NCBI RefSeq assembly: GCF_012911975.1
Contig: NZ_SMDQ01000019.1
Span: 22,436 to 86,435 of the forward strand
Source of the DNA: Nodosilinea sp. P-1105
GTDB lineage: Bacteria > Cyanobacteriota > Cyanobacteriia > Phormidesmidales > Phormidesmidaceae
DNA: 64,000 nt
Direction of reading: 5' to 3'
Made by a program: the position numbers and the translations under genes. Shown piece after piece: positions 49,563-60,234 of this stretch. The notes beneath the pieces were generated by a model. That model was not told where the DNA came from. It saw only the letters and a list, made by a program, of their open reading frames with translations, and did no database searches. Every line of letters begins with the position of its first letter. Position 1 is the stretch's first letter.

Positions 49563-49810
49563 TGACTAAATAGCAAAGGAGATGGCCAATTGGCCTTCTC
49601 CATGGGGTGTCACCACCCGGCTATAGTCTATAAACTATGATCCAGGGGCAGTTACCCTGAACTTAGGTTATTAAAATCTGGCGATCGCAACATCCGTCAG
49701 AAGTTCAACTTTTTATGTCAGCCCTAGGGCAGATAACATGGCTTGGGGCGATCGCTTGATAGTGCAAATGCACCACAGTATCATGGGAGGGCTGACCTTG
49801 GGCTCCCCTT

Positions 49811-50992
49811 ATGGCCATTGTTTCTTCCCACACCGCTGATGATGCCCCCCAGGGACGCAAATTGGGTTCATCTAAATCTGATAAATCTGATCCAGCTAAA
49901 AAAGCTAAGGCCAAGCCAGCCCCCCCGGCCGATCAGACACCGCCCTTGTCTTTGGTAAAGGGGGGCGAAGCCCAGGCAGGCGAGGCTCAGGCAACCGGCG
50001 CTACCGCCCCTGAAGAGAGTCTGCGGCCTCAGCGGTTGGCCGATTACATCGGTCAGTCTGCCCTCAAGGAAGTGTTGGATATTGCCATCAAGGCGGCCAA
50101 GTCTCGCCAGGAACCCCTGGACCATTTGCTATTGTATGGCCCGCCGGGGTTGGGCAAAACCACCATGGCCTTAATTTTGGCCCAAGAAATGGGAGTAGCC
50201 TGCAAAATTACCACCGCTCCTGCCCTAGAACGACCCAGGGATATCGCGGGTCTGCTGGTCAACCTGAAGCCAGGGGATGTCTTGTTTATTGATGAAATTC
50301 ATCGGCTGCCCCGGGTGACTGAAGAAATTCTCTACCCGGCCATGGAAGACGCCCGGCTAGATATCACGATTGGTAAAGGCCAGTCAGCCCGGACCCGCAG
50401 TATTCCCCTCTGTGCGTTTACTCTGGTGGGGGCGACCACCCGGGTAGGAGCCTTAACCTCGCCGTTGCGCGATCGCTTTGGCTTGATTCAGCGGCTGCGG
50501 TTTTATGACATCGACGAGTTGACCCAGATTGTCACCCGCACCGCTGACGTGCTTAAAACCCCCATTGCCGCAGGGGGAGCCGCCGAAATTGCCCGTCGGG
50601 CTCGTGGCACCCCCCGCATAGCCAACCGATTGCTCCGTCGGGTGCGCGACTACACCGAGGTAAAAGCCACAGGGCCGATCACCGAAGCCGTTGCGGCGGA
50701 AGCACTGGAATTATTTAACGTAGACCCCTGCGGCCTAGACTGGACCGATCGCCGCCTGTTGTCAGTGATGATTGAAAATTTTGGCGGTGGTCCGGTGGGC
50801 TTAGATACGATGGCGGCTTCTACCGGCGAAGATCCCCAAACTATTGAAGAGGTCTATGAGCCCTATCTAATGCAGATTGGCTATCTGCAGCGCACCCCCC
50901 GGGGGCGAGTGGTGACCACGGCGGCCCGCCACCATCTAGGCTATGACGGCGATGGTAGCTCCAGTCGAGGGGGCCAAATGACCTTGATGTAG
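49811..50992 (+). CDS. ruvB: Holliday junction DNA helicase RuvB
   Basis: [64 protein letters not shown]. Confidence 0.98.
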   Translation: MAIVSSHTADDAPQGRKLGSSKSDKSDPAKKAKAKPAPPADQTPPLSLVKGGEAQAGEAQATGATAPEESLRPQRLADYIGQSALKEVLDIAIKAAKSRQEPLDHLLLYGPPGLGKTTMALILAQEMGVACKITTAPALERPRDIAGLLVNLKPGDVLFIDEIHRLPRVTEEILYPAMEDARLDITIGKGQSARTRSIPLCAFTLVGATTRVGALTSPLRDRFGLIQRLRFYDIDELTQIVTRTADVLKTPIAAGGAAEIARRARGTPRIANRLLRRVRDYTEVKATGPITEAVAAEALELFNVDPCGLDWTDRRLLSVMIENFGGGPVGLDTMAASTGEDPQTIEEVYEPYLMQIGYLQRTPRGRVVTTAARHHLGYDGDGSSSRGGQMTLM

Positions 50993-51140
50993 GCCTAAGC
51001 AGCGAACTTCTCGTATGATTTTGCGATTTAGGGTTTACGGTTCACGGTACACGGTTTAAGGCGAGCCGTAGACCGTCAGTCCTGTCAAGGTGGGTCAAAT
51101 TTAGAGGATGATCCCTCGGATTGGCCGCTGAGCCAAGGAC

Positions 51141-51406
51141 TAGTGCAGCGTCAAGTCTTGAATTTAGGGTTAGCAGATGTAGAGATTTGTTGGCATCAAG
51201 GTCCGAAATCCCCTCCTTTGGAGGCCTGCGCTGAGCGTGTCGAAGTGGGTAGGGGTGGGTCAAGCAAGCTCGAAAAGACCCACCCCGCCCTCCGAGCACC
51301 CCTCCGTGGGAGGGGATAAAGGTCCTGATGTGTTGAAGCAACCTCTCTGAAGATCAAAGACTTTTGCAAAGCACTTACCCTAATTTTTAGTCTTGACAGA
51401 CCACTA
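51141..51406. mobile_element. MITE-like element copy 2 (inverted relative to copy 1), 266 bp
   Basis: TAGTGCAGCGTCAAG ... CTTGACAGACCACTA; aligns end-to-end with reverse complement of 12111-12354 apart from a ~22-24 bp insertion. Confidence 0.85.
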
Positions 51407-51622
51407 GAAGTCCAAGGCTCAAAGCAGAAATCCTCTGAAGAGGATTGGGAGCCGAGTTTCCCAGCCTGCGACCGCAGACTTCTGCGGTGAGCCAGGGAGT
51501 TCACTCCCTGGTGGTTGTGGCCGAAGTCCCGCAGCCCAGGGGTTCTTGGGAAAAGTACCACCACCTTGACAGGGCTGGGCGGGCACTGCCCACCATTGGG
51601 GAAATTGTTTTCTAGCAGTCAC

Positions 51623-52660
51623 CTAAGCCGGTTGACCATCCAGCCTGCTGGTTAGAAGCATGTCGGACGGAAGATCAATCACAGCTTGCATGAGATTGGT
51701 TTGATCTAAGTTAGCCCCGGTCAGGTCGGTGCCCAGCAGGTTAGTGCCCAGCAAGTTGGCCCCCCTGAGGTCAGCATCAGCCAGGCAGGCCCCCCAAAAG
51801 TCGACATAGCTCAGGTTGGCCCCCGACAAGTTAGCCGATTGCAGATTGATGCCCGTCAGGCGGGCCCCACTCAGGTCGGCCCCCCACAGGTCAGCGCCTG
51901 GGGCCAGGCGATAGAGCCCTGGGGGAATTGAAAATCCTTTGGGAAAGCGGGTACTGTCTGAGTACAGCGCACCCTCTAGTTGGGCACCCTCCAGTTGGCA
52001 GTCCCGTAAATTGGCCCCAATCAAATTAGCCCGTCGCAGATCGCTATGACTCAGGTTAGCTCCCCTGAGGTCCGCTAGCATCAACGTCGCACTGCGTAGG
52101 TCTACGTAGCGGAGGTCGCTATTGCCCAGCAACACACTCAATAAATTGGCTCGGTTGAGGGTGACGCCAAACAGGCGACACTCGACCATCAAAGCACCGC
52201 TAAGGTCTGCTTGGGTTAAATCGACGCCACTGAGGTCGCGATCGCGGAGATCCTTAGTGGCCAGATTAGCGCCGGGCACCAGAGACCACATCTTAGCCGT
52301 AACCGGGTCAAACCCAGGGGGAAATAGGGTTTCCTGGTCGTACAAGGCTCCCTCTAGGCGGGCCTCGGTGAGATCCGCGTCTACCAGTACCGCTCCCCGC
52401 AAATCGGCCCAACGTAAGTCGACCTCGGTTAAATTAGCCCCTGTGAACTGCGCTTCCTTCAGGGTGGCTCGCTTCAGACTGGCTTTCGTCAAATTCGCCT
52501 GCACAAAATTGCCGCCCCACAGGTCTACCTTGGCCAGGCTCCAGTGACTTAAATCGGCATAGGACAAATCGATCCCACTGAAGTCACGCTCTCCAGCCAC
52601 AAACGCTGTCCAGAGCTGTTCTAGGGTAACCGTCGTTTCCATGAATTTAACGCTTTGCAT
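51623..52660 (-). CDS. Pentapeptide-repeat protein
   Basis: Tandem A(D/N)LXX repeats: DLRGAVLVDADLTEARLEGALYDQETLFPPGFDP. Confidence 0.95.
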   Translation of the reverse strand: MQSVKFMETTVTLEQLWTAFVAGERDFSGIDLSYADLSHWSLAKVDLWGGNFVQANLTKASLKRATLKEAQFTGANLTEVDLRWADLRGAVLVDADLTEARLEGALYDQETLFPPGFDPVTAKMWSLVPGANLATKDLRDRDLSGVDLTQADLSGALMVECRLFGVTLNRANLLSVLLGNSDLRYVDLRSATLMLADLRGANLSHSDLRRANLIGANLRDCQLEGAQLEGALYSDSTRFPKGFSIPPGLYRLAPGADLWGADLSGARLTGINLQSANLSGANLSYVDFWGACLADADLRGANLLGTNLLGTDLTGANLDQTNLMQAVIDLPSDMLLTSRLDGQPA

Positions 52661-52675
52661 AACGTCTAGGGTGGA

Positions 52676-53440
52676 CTAGAAAAAATTGCTTTGACGAACC
52701 CAAACGCCATAGCCCAGGCTATCTTGAGTGGCGATCGCGGTTCTGCCTTGCTGCTCTAACCAGACCAACAAGTGTTGCGCTTTTTCCAAAGTGGGACGAT
52801 GGCGATAGAAGCTGTAGACCATCCCCCCCACCCGAATGGCAAGCCGCTGTTGCTGGTCATCCCCAGCCAGGCGATGAATCTGTTGGTCGACTAAGGGAGT
52901 AGCCAGGACCCCTGCCAGGGGAAGCTCCACCGAGACAGCAGGCTCAGCCTCCAGCTGACTCAGCTGAGACCAGTCTAAAGTCGACGGGCTATCTAAACCA
53001 TCAGGGGCGACACCCCCAGCACCCCAGAAGACAGCGGTATCAATTGGGGACTCATGGTCTGGGGAACCATGGTCTGGGGAATCATGGTCTAAGTCTAAGG
53101 GGACAGGCCACGGATCAGCGGCGGCCGGGCTAGTCGGTAGGAGTTGATTGAGCAGAGCTTGTCGGTGCTGGGTGCGCGACTGGTGCACCCGCATGACCTT
53201 AGCGGTGCCCACCCCAATGGCAACACTGGTCAGGATGGAGAAGCCAATGTAGCGAATCGAGAATTCCTTGTGTTCCACCGTGGTTAGGGCTGGGGTAACC
53301 CACCCCCTAGCAGGTTCTGGCAGCCTGGCTACTACCCGTGACGCATTGGCAGAGGCCATGGGCCAGGTTAAGAGGGCGAACCCACTGCTGGCGGCAAGCA
53401 GGGCAGGGAGCACGATGTGACGAAAGGGAGAGCGCTGCAT
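52676..53440 (-). CDS. Hypothetical membrane-anchored protein
   Basis: 254-aa ORF with N-terminal hydrophobic segment. Confidence 0.6.
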   Translation of the reverse strand: MQRSPFRHIVLPALLAASSGFALLTWPMASANASRVVARLPEPARGWVTPALTTVEHKEFSIRYIGFSILTSVAIGVGTAKVMRVHQSRTQHRQALLNQLLPTSPAAADPWPVPLDLDHDSPDHGSPDHESPIDTAVFWGAGGVAPDGLDSPSTLDWSQLSQLEAEPAVSVELPLAGVLATPLVDQQIHRLAGDDQQQRLAIRVGGMVYSFYRHRPTLEKAQHLLVWLEQQGRTAIATQDSLGYGVWVRQSNFF

Positions 53441-53490
53441 AACAGAGAACCAATACTACTAAGGGGGTTAGCTCAACCATGGGGCCCAGC

Positions 53491-53552
53491 TATACCAAGT
53501 CCAGCTCGGGATCTGGAGTTTTCCCACAGGCATAACTCCAGGTCTGGACTTG
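53491..53552 (-). repeat. Dispersed ~62-bp hairpin repeat, copy 4 (inverted)
   Basis: TATACCAAGTCCAGCTCGGGATCTGGAGTTTTCCCACAGGCATAACTCCAGGTCTGGACTTGG. Confidence 0.9.
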
Positions 53553-53787
53553 GATTTGGTTTAGTTTTGTCGGCTTGCGCTTAGCCTACGCGACTTATGT
53601 CAAAGAATATGCAAATTCACCGATAGGGATCTGTGATTCTTTGATGAAACCTGACTGCCATATCCGTAGAATTACGTAATTCTGCACGGACTTTATTAAT
53701 CTCGCGATTAACTACATCAGAACTTTATGGACCACCTCCTGATATCCCAGCCCCAATCCTGTAAGGGCAAGGGTAATCCTGGCGGTA

Positions 53788-54519
53788 TTGCCCATGCGTT
53801 GGAACATTTTGATGACCCTGCTGGTTTTAGCAACAGCCGTTATGCCAGCCGTTTGGCGCATTGCCCAGCAGCAGTTAATCCGATATCAGCCGGATCAGCC
53901 AGCTCTGGTGCTACCCCAGGGAACACCGGTAGCAAATCGCACGTCATCCTGCCAGGCCTGCGACCTGACCGGCGCCAACCTGAGCTATCAAGATCTAAGC
54001 CGCCAAAACTTCCAGGACGCCATTTTGGTGGAGGCTAACTTAACGGATACCCAGTTGATTAATGCGGTACTGCACCGGGCTAATTTACAGCGAGCCACCC
54101 TGGAGCGGGCTAACCTCCAGGGCGCCGATCTGTCGGAGGCGCAACTTAACCAGGCCGACCTGACCCAGGCTCAACTACTCCAGGTCAGCCTGGTCAACGG
54201 GGACCTCAGCCAGGCAACCCTGAGTCAGGCTGAGCTCCGGGATGCCGCCCTCTGCTCGGCCCAACTGGTCCAGGCCGATCTGTCAGAAGCCAGTTTGTAC
54301 GGCGCAATTTTACAGGAGGCCGACCTGTCCCAGGCTGACCTGCGAGGGGCTGATTTGCGCTATGCCGACCTGTACCGGGCCAACCTAGACCAGGCTAATT
54401 TGTCTGGGGCGCGGTTGGACTTTGCCACGATGCCCGACGGTAGCACCTATAACCAGGGCTATATTAAGGCGGCGAACCCATCCCAAGGGTGTGACCCTAC
54501 GGCTACGGATGAAGGTTGA
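53788..54519 (+). CDS. Membrane-anchored/secreted pentapeptide-repeat protein
   Basis: N-terminal ILMTLLVLATAVMPAVWRIA, then ANLQRATLERANLQGADLSEAQLNQADLTQAQL. Confidence 0.92.
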   Translation: MPMRWNILMTLLVLATAVMPAVWRIAQQQLIRYQPDQPALVLPQGTPVANRTSSCQACDLTGANLSYQDLSRQNFQDAILVEANLTDTQLINAVLHRANLQRATLERANLQGADLSEAQLNQADLTQAQLLQVSLVNGDLSQATLSQAELRDAALCSAQLVQADLSEASLYGAILQEADLSQADLRGADLRYADLYRANLDQANLSGARLDFATMPDGSTYNQGYIKAANPSQGCDPTATDEG

Positions 54520-54530
54520 TGGGGATGACT

Positions 54531-55328
54531 TTATTGTAAATACTCTTGAGGTGTAGGCAGGGCGTTGGTTTGACGCTGATCTTCGGGCTCTAGGGTATAG
54601 GGAAGGGGTGGCTCGGGTACCAGTAAGTAGCGATCGCCCCAGCCGCCATTATGCCGCAGAGCCAGCTCATCGGGGGGGGTCGTGGATCCAGTGGGTAGCG
54701 CTACTGCTAATGATTGCTCGACCCAAAGAAACGGTTCTCCAGTGTCGGTCACCCGCACCAGTGAGGCCGGAGGGCGAAGATTTGAGGGCTCCTGGCTAGC
54801 GGTTACGGCCAGCAGGTGGCGAGGGACCAGGGTAATGGCGAACTGCACGGTGTCCTGGGGGGTAGCGTCCAGGTTAAGGGCCTGGTTCTGGATCTGCCAG
54901 GCTTCCTGGTAGCGACCATCCTCAGCAATCTGCCAGAGGGAGAGGCGAGCCTCCCACTGCCCCTGGCTGACGGTAACAGGCTGATAGGCCAGAATAGCGT
55001 AGGTGGGCGTTTCCGACTGCCCCAGCAGATGGTTTGGCTGTAACCGCCTCAGGGCAACCGCCATCAGCCGGGTGTTATCAGGTAAGTTCGTCTCCCCAGC
55101 AAGCTCAAATGTCCCTGGTTCCAGGGGCTGAGCGGCCAGGGTGAGAATCGTGGTCTCTGGGGCTTGACCCAGGCCAGGGATGTTCACAGGCTGGCACCCC
55201 GTTGCTAACAACACCACACCCAGTGCGGCAGCCCAGGACTTGCAAACAATAGACAGGGGCTCTGGTTTATCACTGGTTTGCATTGCGGTTTTCCCTTGGG
55301 CAATCGAGAGTTGTAAGTGGAGGAACAT
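54531..55328 (-). CDS. Hypothetical lipoprotein-like protein
   Basis: Hydrophobic stretch ending LLATGCQPV (lipobox-like). Confidence 0.65.
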   Translation of the reverse strand: MFLHLQLSIAQGKTAMQTSDKPEPLSIVCKSWAAALGVVLLATGCQPVNIPGLGQAPETTILTLAAQPLEPGTFELAGETNLPDNTRLMAVALRRLQPNHLLGQSETPTYAILAYQPVTVSQGQWEARLSLWQIAEDGRYQEAWQIQNQALNLDATPQDTVQFAITLVPRHLLAVTASQEPSNLRPPASLVRVTDTGEPFLWVEQSLAVALPTGSTTPPDELALRHNGGWGDRYLLVPEPPLPYTLEPEDQRQTNALPTPQEYLQ

Positions 55329-55832
55329 AACTCAGTGATGTGATCCTGAATCATGTCATGCTAAATCATGTCATTCCGGCCAGCGGGAGGAATCTTAGCC
55401 AAGATGTCACTCCCTGAGCAGCCGTTGCGCGTCTACGACTTCGCTGCGCTTCCCTCGAGGTGACAGAACAACGTCTAGTCAGGATTCTCTACCTACTATT
55501 CAATAAAACACGTATTAATCAGAGCATCCATTGCAGCGCAATTCTTCTAGGGATCTTCACAGAAGCAGGCATGCCTGCAATAATTCTTTGTTGCAGCTTT
55601 GTCGCTAAAATCTCTCACCCAACTTTGAGATCGCTCTTTCATAGAAAATTGATCAGGATTTATCCTGACAAACAGAAAAGTGACTGTATACGAAATCAGT
55701 GCTTAAGTTAAACCGTTGCAAAATGCTTGCCATTTCCACTTACAGACATCAGGGTCTTTGGACCAGAGTCTCAGTCTGGTTGGGCATTGGATCCAAACAG
55801 AGGTGATTGAGGAAATGGATCATAAACCAGAG

Positions 55833-55894
55833 TCAAGTCCAGACCTGGAGTTCTGCCTGTGGAAAAACTCCAAATCCCGAGCTGGACTTGGTAT
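55833..55894 (+). repeat. Dispersed ~62-bp hairpin repeat, copy 5
   Basis: TCAAGTCCAGACCTGGAGTTCTGCCTGTGGAAAAACTCCAAATCCCGAGCTGGACTTGGTAT. Confidence 0.9.
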
Positions 55895-56438
55895 AGAATG
55901 TCTTCCTGAAATTGTTGCTCAATCCATCGACAAGTCAATCAGTAACATGATGCCCTAGTTGTTGTCGTAGTAATGGATCGAGGTATATTCATTAGTCCTA
56001 TGTCGAGTTATGCTCGGCGACAGGTTTTAATGCAAAAATTTATCTTTGTCTCGACCAAAATCAAGTCCAAGCTCAGATTTGGATCAGATCTGGAATTGAT
56101 TTAGACGAGCTTATAGACGAATATCTTGTCTAGTAAGGCTAGGAATATTTTGATTAAACTTTTTATTTATCCTGAAGTTTGTAAATCTATGATTTGCGAT
56201 TTAAAAACCAGCATACCAATCTATTTTTTTGACGTCAGTTTAGATTGAAAATCGCTTAATTAACAGTGGGGCAATGGTCAGACTTGGCTTGCCTGAGTTT
56301 AATTATCTGCCTGCTGAGCCCGGGCTATATCTTGACCTGGGGCGAGGGCGGGTGCATCCCTCATCTTCCCTATGACTCGGAATCGGCTGAAACCTTTCCC
56401 TTGACTAATTTATGTTTTGATATGCAGGGAGTTTTCCT

Positions 56439-57926
56439 ATGGCCAATTGGATGGCACTGGGCTGCGGCCTGGGCCTTGGAATCATGGGCGCTACCTCGTC
56501 ATTGCCAGCGGCACAGGCCACAACGCCTGCCGATGACGACGGGCCATTCATCGTATCCTCCCTGGGACTAGGGGGGGGAGGGATGCCGTTTTTAGAGGAT
56601 AAGGCCAGGCCTGACCAGGAAAAAGCCGGGCCGGGGCTAGAGCCAGAGGTTCTGGAACAGCTCCCTGGAGGATTAGAATCGTCGGCACTAGACTCATCGG
56701 CACTAGAGTCGTCATCACCGGACGCAGCAGCGGCACTAGAGTCCCTGCCGCCAAATGCAGAAGCGGTGCCAGTGATGTCGCCTCGGGTCAACGCTGAGGC
56801 GATCGCAGCGGTTGATGAGGTCTCAGTCGGGGTAGCTGATGGCGCCCTGAGCTTCTCGGCCACCAGTCTAAGTGCCATGCCAACCCCAGAGTTTGAGCCA
56901 GGCCTGCCCCCAGAATCCCAATCAGTGATCAGTGGCCCAGCGCAGCGATCGCAAGCATTTGGCCAGGCGGCCTACTTGCAACAGGGAGACGAGGGGTCGG
57001 CCCGACTGCGGGGGGGTGTCATCTATGGGCTCAGCCCATCGGTGCTGGCCGGGGTGACGGTGGATTTAAGTACCGGCCAGGCTTTTTCAGACAATGACCA
57101 GACTGGCTTCAGTCTGAATGAGTTGTACCTGACCGCCTCCCCCGCCCGCCTGCCAGAGCTGCGGCTGACCGCCGGGCTAATGGATTTGACCTCGTACCTG
57201 GATCGCAACAGCTTTGCCAAAGACTCCCTGACCCATTTTTTTAACCCGGTGTTTCAGACCAATCCGGCCCTGAGTGCCAGCAATCTGTCATCCCGGCCGG
57301 GGGCTTTAGTTAACTGGACCCCGGTGGATGAACTCTCGCTCACTGCCACCACCTTTTCCTCCCGGCGGAGCTTGGGGGACTTTTCCCTGGACTCGTTTGC
57401 TGGGGAGGTGGGGGTGCGGTGGGGCAACGCCATCGTGCGGGGTACCTACGTCACCTCCCGCGACTCGGGGCGGGGGGATGGGTTCCAGGAAATTTTTGCG
57501 GTCGATCGCGGGGGTGGAGAGTTTGGCCCCCGACTGGGCGATCGCGAAACTGGATTTGGCCTCAACGCCGAAGTGTTCATCCCTGGCTTAGAGCTGGGCG
57601 TTTTTGGCCGCTATGGCTGGTACACCAACCAAGCCCTGGGGGCCAGTGGGCAAACCTACAGCGTTGGGGTCAATCGGCTGGATGTCTTGATGGCCGGGGA
57701 TCGGCTGGGGCTGGGCTATGGCCGTCAGTTGTCCAATTCGGGCCTGCGTCAGGCCAGCGGCAACCCAGTGCCCGACGTCTGGGAGCTGTTTTACGACACC
57801 AAAATCATTGACAACCTGCGGGCTGGGGTCAGCCTGCAACAGCGCAACGCCTGGACAGAAACCTACCTGGGGTTTCGGCTGCGCTATGACCTGGTCTGGA
57901 ATCCACCCGGGAGGGCCACAGAATGA
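56439..57926 (+). CDS. Signal-peptide-bearing outer-membrane beta-barrel protein (porin-like), candidate polysaccharide export barrel
   Basis: Signal-like MANWMALGCGLGLGIMGATSSLPAAQA; alternating amphipathic strands in the C-terminal half ending in ETYLGFRLRYDLVWN; 4-nt overlap with the next ORF. Confidence 0.7.
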   Translation: MANWMALGCGLGLGIMGATSSLPAAQATTPADDDGPFIVSSLGLGGGGMPFLEDKARPDQEKAGPGLEPEVLEQLPGGLESSALDSSALESSSPDAAAALESLPPNAEAVPVMSPRVNAEAIAAVDEVSVGVADGALSFSATSLSAMPTPEFEPGLPPESQSVISGPAQRSQAFGQAAYLQQGDEGSARLRGGVIYGLSPSVLAGVTVDLSTGQAFSDNDQTGFSLNELYLTASPARLPELRLTAGLMDLTSYLDRNSFAKDSLTHFFNPVFQTNPALSASNLSSRPGALVNWTPVDELSLTATTFSSRRSLGDFSLDSFAGEVGVRWGNAIVRGTYVTSRDSGRGDGFQEIFAVDRGGGEFGPRLGDRETGFGLNAEVFIPGLELGVFGRYGWYTNQALGASGQTYSVGVNRLDVLMAGDRLGLGYGRQLSNSGLRQASGNPVPDVWELFYDTKIIDNLRAGVSLQQRNAWTETYLGFRLRYDLVWNPPGRATE

Positions 57927-60199
57927 CACGGAGTTTAACGGGTAAACCAAGACCAGCGTCAGCCACCCTACTGGCCATCGCCCTCAGCCTGGGCCTGGGC
58001 ATACCTAGCGGTGCACCGGCCCTGGCCCAGCGATCGCCCCAGGTGAGCCAGGGCTATGCCCTGCTAGAACGGGGTTGGGTCAACGATGCGATCGCCGCTT
58101 TTGAATCGGCTCTGCAACGCACGCCCAATTCGCTGGATGCACGGCTGGGGTTAGCAGTGGCCTACCAGCGAGCCGGACGGGATGCCGAGGCCTGGGCGGC
58201 TCACCAGGCGGTGCTGCAGATTGACCCCGAACACCCCACGGCCCTGGCCGCCCTGGGGGAACTGGGGGGCTATCGACCCGAATGGCAAGCCGCAGGCATC
58301 GCGGCCCTCACCCGGCTGTTGAGCCAGGCCCCTGACAATTGGGCCGCTCGCAGCCAGCGGGCCTTACTGTACGGCTATCAGGGACGATTTGTGGAATCCC
58401 TGGCCGACTATGATCGGGTGCTGAGCCACCAACCCACTCCGACCACCCTGCTGGGGGCCGCCCAAGTCCAGGCCTTTAGCGGCGACTATGAGGCCGCCCT
58501 GGCCCTATTCAACCGCTATCGGCAAACCGGCACCGTCCCCATCGAGGCCTTGACCGCCTATGCCTTGACGTTGCAAGAAACGGGGCAGCCTGAGCGGGCG
58601 ATCACCGTGCTAGAACCAGAGCTGCGCCCTGCGGATCGCACCGACGATCTGGCCCTGGGTATTCGCGCTGGTCTGGCCAATGCCTACGATGCCCATGGGC
58701 AAACCCAAACGGCCCTCGATCTGCTGGCTCCCTTAGAGGGCAAGCCCGAAGCTCGCCTGCCCCTGGCTCGGGCCTACAGCGCCATCGGTCGCCGTCAGCA
58801 AAAACCGGATCTGTTTGAGCAGGCCACCCGCCTGTACCGGCAAGCCCTGGCGGCCGCCCCAACCCCCAGCTATGGTCTGCGGGTCGAGGTGGCCGATGTG
58901 CTCAGCGAGTGGCCTGGCACCGAGCCCCTGGCCCTGGAGATGTGGGCCACTCTGGTGACAGAAAACCCAGCGGTGGTTAGCCTGCAAGTAAAAGAACGGC
59001 TGCTGGCCCACCGCCTGAATCAGGTTAAAGCCGAGACCGTGGCCGAGCATCTCTTGCCCCTGCTCTCCCCCATGCCTGACCCGGTTCCAGAACAGCGGGC
59101 GATCGCCATGGCGCTGATTCATGTAGACCCCCCCGATCCGGCTCTGTTGCCGTTGTATGAAGCGGCAGCGGCGACGGTGGAGCAGCCGCTGTTGACCTAC
59201 CGCATGGCTCAGATTCATTTGCAGACGGGGGATTTGGCGGCTGCCCAAGGTGCTTTGACCATCTATCAAGCCGCTACCCCCGAAGCCGACTGGGGGACCG
59301 AACTGCTGGTGGCTGATCTAGAGCGGCAGTTGGGGGACTGGGAGGCCAGTGCCCGCCGCTATGAGCAGGTGATCACGGCTCAGCCCAGTGTGAGGGTCAC
59401 CACCGCAGCACTACGGGGATTGACCTTTGTGCGCACCCTCCAGGGACAACCTGAATTGGCGCTGCCGTTATATGCAGCGGCGATCGCCGCTGATCCTGAC
59501 AATCCCATCTATCCTCTGGGTTATGCCCTGCTGGCCTACCGGGTCGATGAGATCACCAGCGAGGTGGCCACCAACGCCGTGAACCTCTGGTTAAGCTCCC
59601 AGCCCCTAGAACAGGCTCCCCTGGAACTAGTGGAGTTGGTGGGGGCCTTGCCCGCCGCCGAGGCTCGGGCTGACCTGTATCAAACCCTGTTAGCCCAATA
59701 CCCCGATCACCTGTGGGTACAGTGGCGCCAGATTCAGCTGCTGGCCCGCCATGATCCAGCCCAGGCCCAGGCCCAGATGGAGGCGTTGATGGCCGCCCAC
59801 CCCGACGACCCTACGGTTTACTTTTTCCAGGGCGAGTTGGCCCAGCAGCAGGGCAACCTGCCCCTGGCCACAGACGCCTACCAGCGGATTTTAGTCCAAG
59901 AGCCCGACAACATCGGCGCCCTCAGTGCCCTGGGCGGGGTGCAGTTTCAGCAGGGAAACTTACCCATGGCTCGGGCTTACTACGACCAGGTGCTGGCTCT
60001 CGATGCTGAGGCTTGGGGGGCTCGGTATGCGATCGCCGAACTCGACATTGCCGAAGACCACAAGCTGGCGGCCCTACAACAGCTGCGCCAATTGCCCCCC
60101 GAAGCGGCTGGTGCCATCAACCTCGATCAGCGCATCCAGGAGGTGGAATTTGATCTGCTGCGCCGCCGCGGCTTCCAACCCCCTTGGGAACGCTATTAA
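57923..60199 (+). CDS. TPR-repeat periplasmic protein (BcsC N-terminal-like, no barrel)
   Basis: Signal peptide and many TPRs (GYALLERGWVNDAIAAFESALQRTPNSLDARLGLAVAYQRAGRDAEAWAAHQAVLQIDPEHPTAL); ends in TPR. Confidence 0.85.
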   Translation: MTRSLTGKPRPASATLLAIALSLGLGIPSGAPALAQRSPQVSQGYALLERGWVNDAIAAFESALQRTPNSLDARLGLAVAYQRAGRDAEAWAAHQAVLQIDPEHPTALAALGELGGYRPEWQAAGIAALTRLLSQAPDNWAARSQRALLYGYQGRFVESLADYDRVLSHQPTPTTLLGAAQVQAFSGDYEAALALFNRYRQTGTVPIEALTAYALTLQETGQPERAITVLEPELRPADRTDDLALGIRAGLANAYDAHGQTQTALDLLAPLEGKPEARLPLARAYSAIGRRQQKPDLFEQATRLYRQALAAAPTPSYGLRVEVADVLSEWPGTEPLALEMWATLVTENPAVVSLQVKERLLAHRLNQVKAETVAEHLLPLLSPMPDPVPEQRAIAMALIHVDPPDPALLPLYEAAAATVEQPLLTYRMAQIHLQTGDLAAAQGALTIYQAATPEADWGTELLVADLERQLGDWEASARRYEQVITAQPSVRVTTAALRGLTFVRTLQGQPELALPLYAAAIAADPDNPIYPLGYALLAYRVDEITSEVATNAVNLWLSSQPLEQAPLELVELVGALPAAEARADLYQTLLAQYPDHLWVQWRQIQLLARHDPAQAQAQMEALMAAHPDDPTVYFFQGELAQQQGNLPLATDAYQRILVQEPDNIGALSALGGVQFQQGNLPMARAYYDQVLALDAEAWGARYAIAELDIAEDHKLAALQQLRQLPPEAAGAINLDQRIQEVEFDLLRRRGFQPPWERY

Positions 60200-60234
60200 C
60201 TAACCTGTCCGCTCTTTGACTACGGTGACCTACC

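Noticed and set aside
55460-55958. ORFs 55460-55711 and 55716-55958
   Set aside because: The second spans the 62-bp hairpin repeat; neither shows domain features.
56266-56571. 101-aa ORF overlapping the start of the barrel gene
   Set aside because: Different frame from the signal-peptide-bearing ORF and largely overlaps it.
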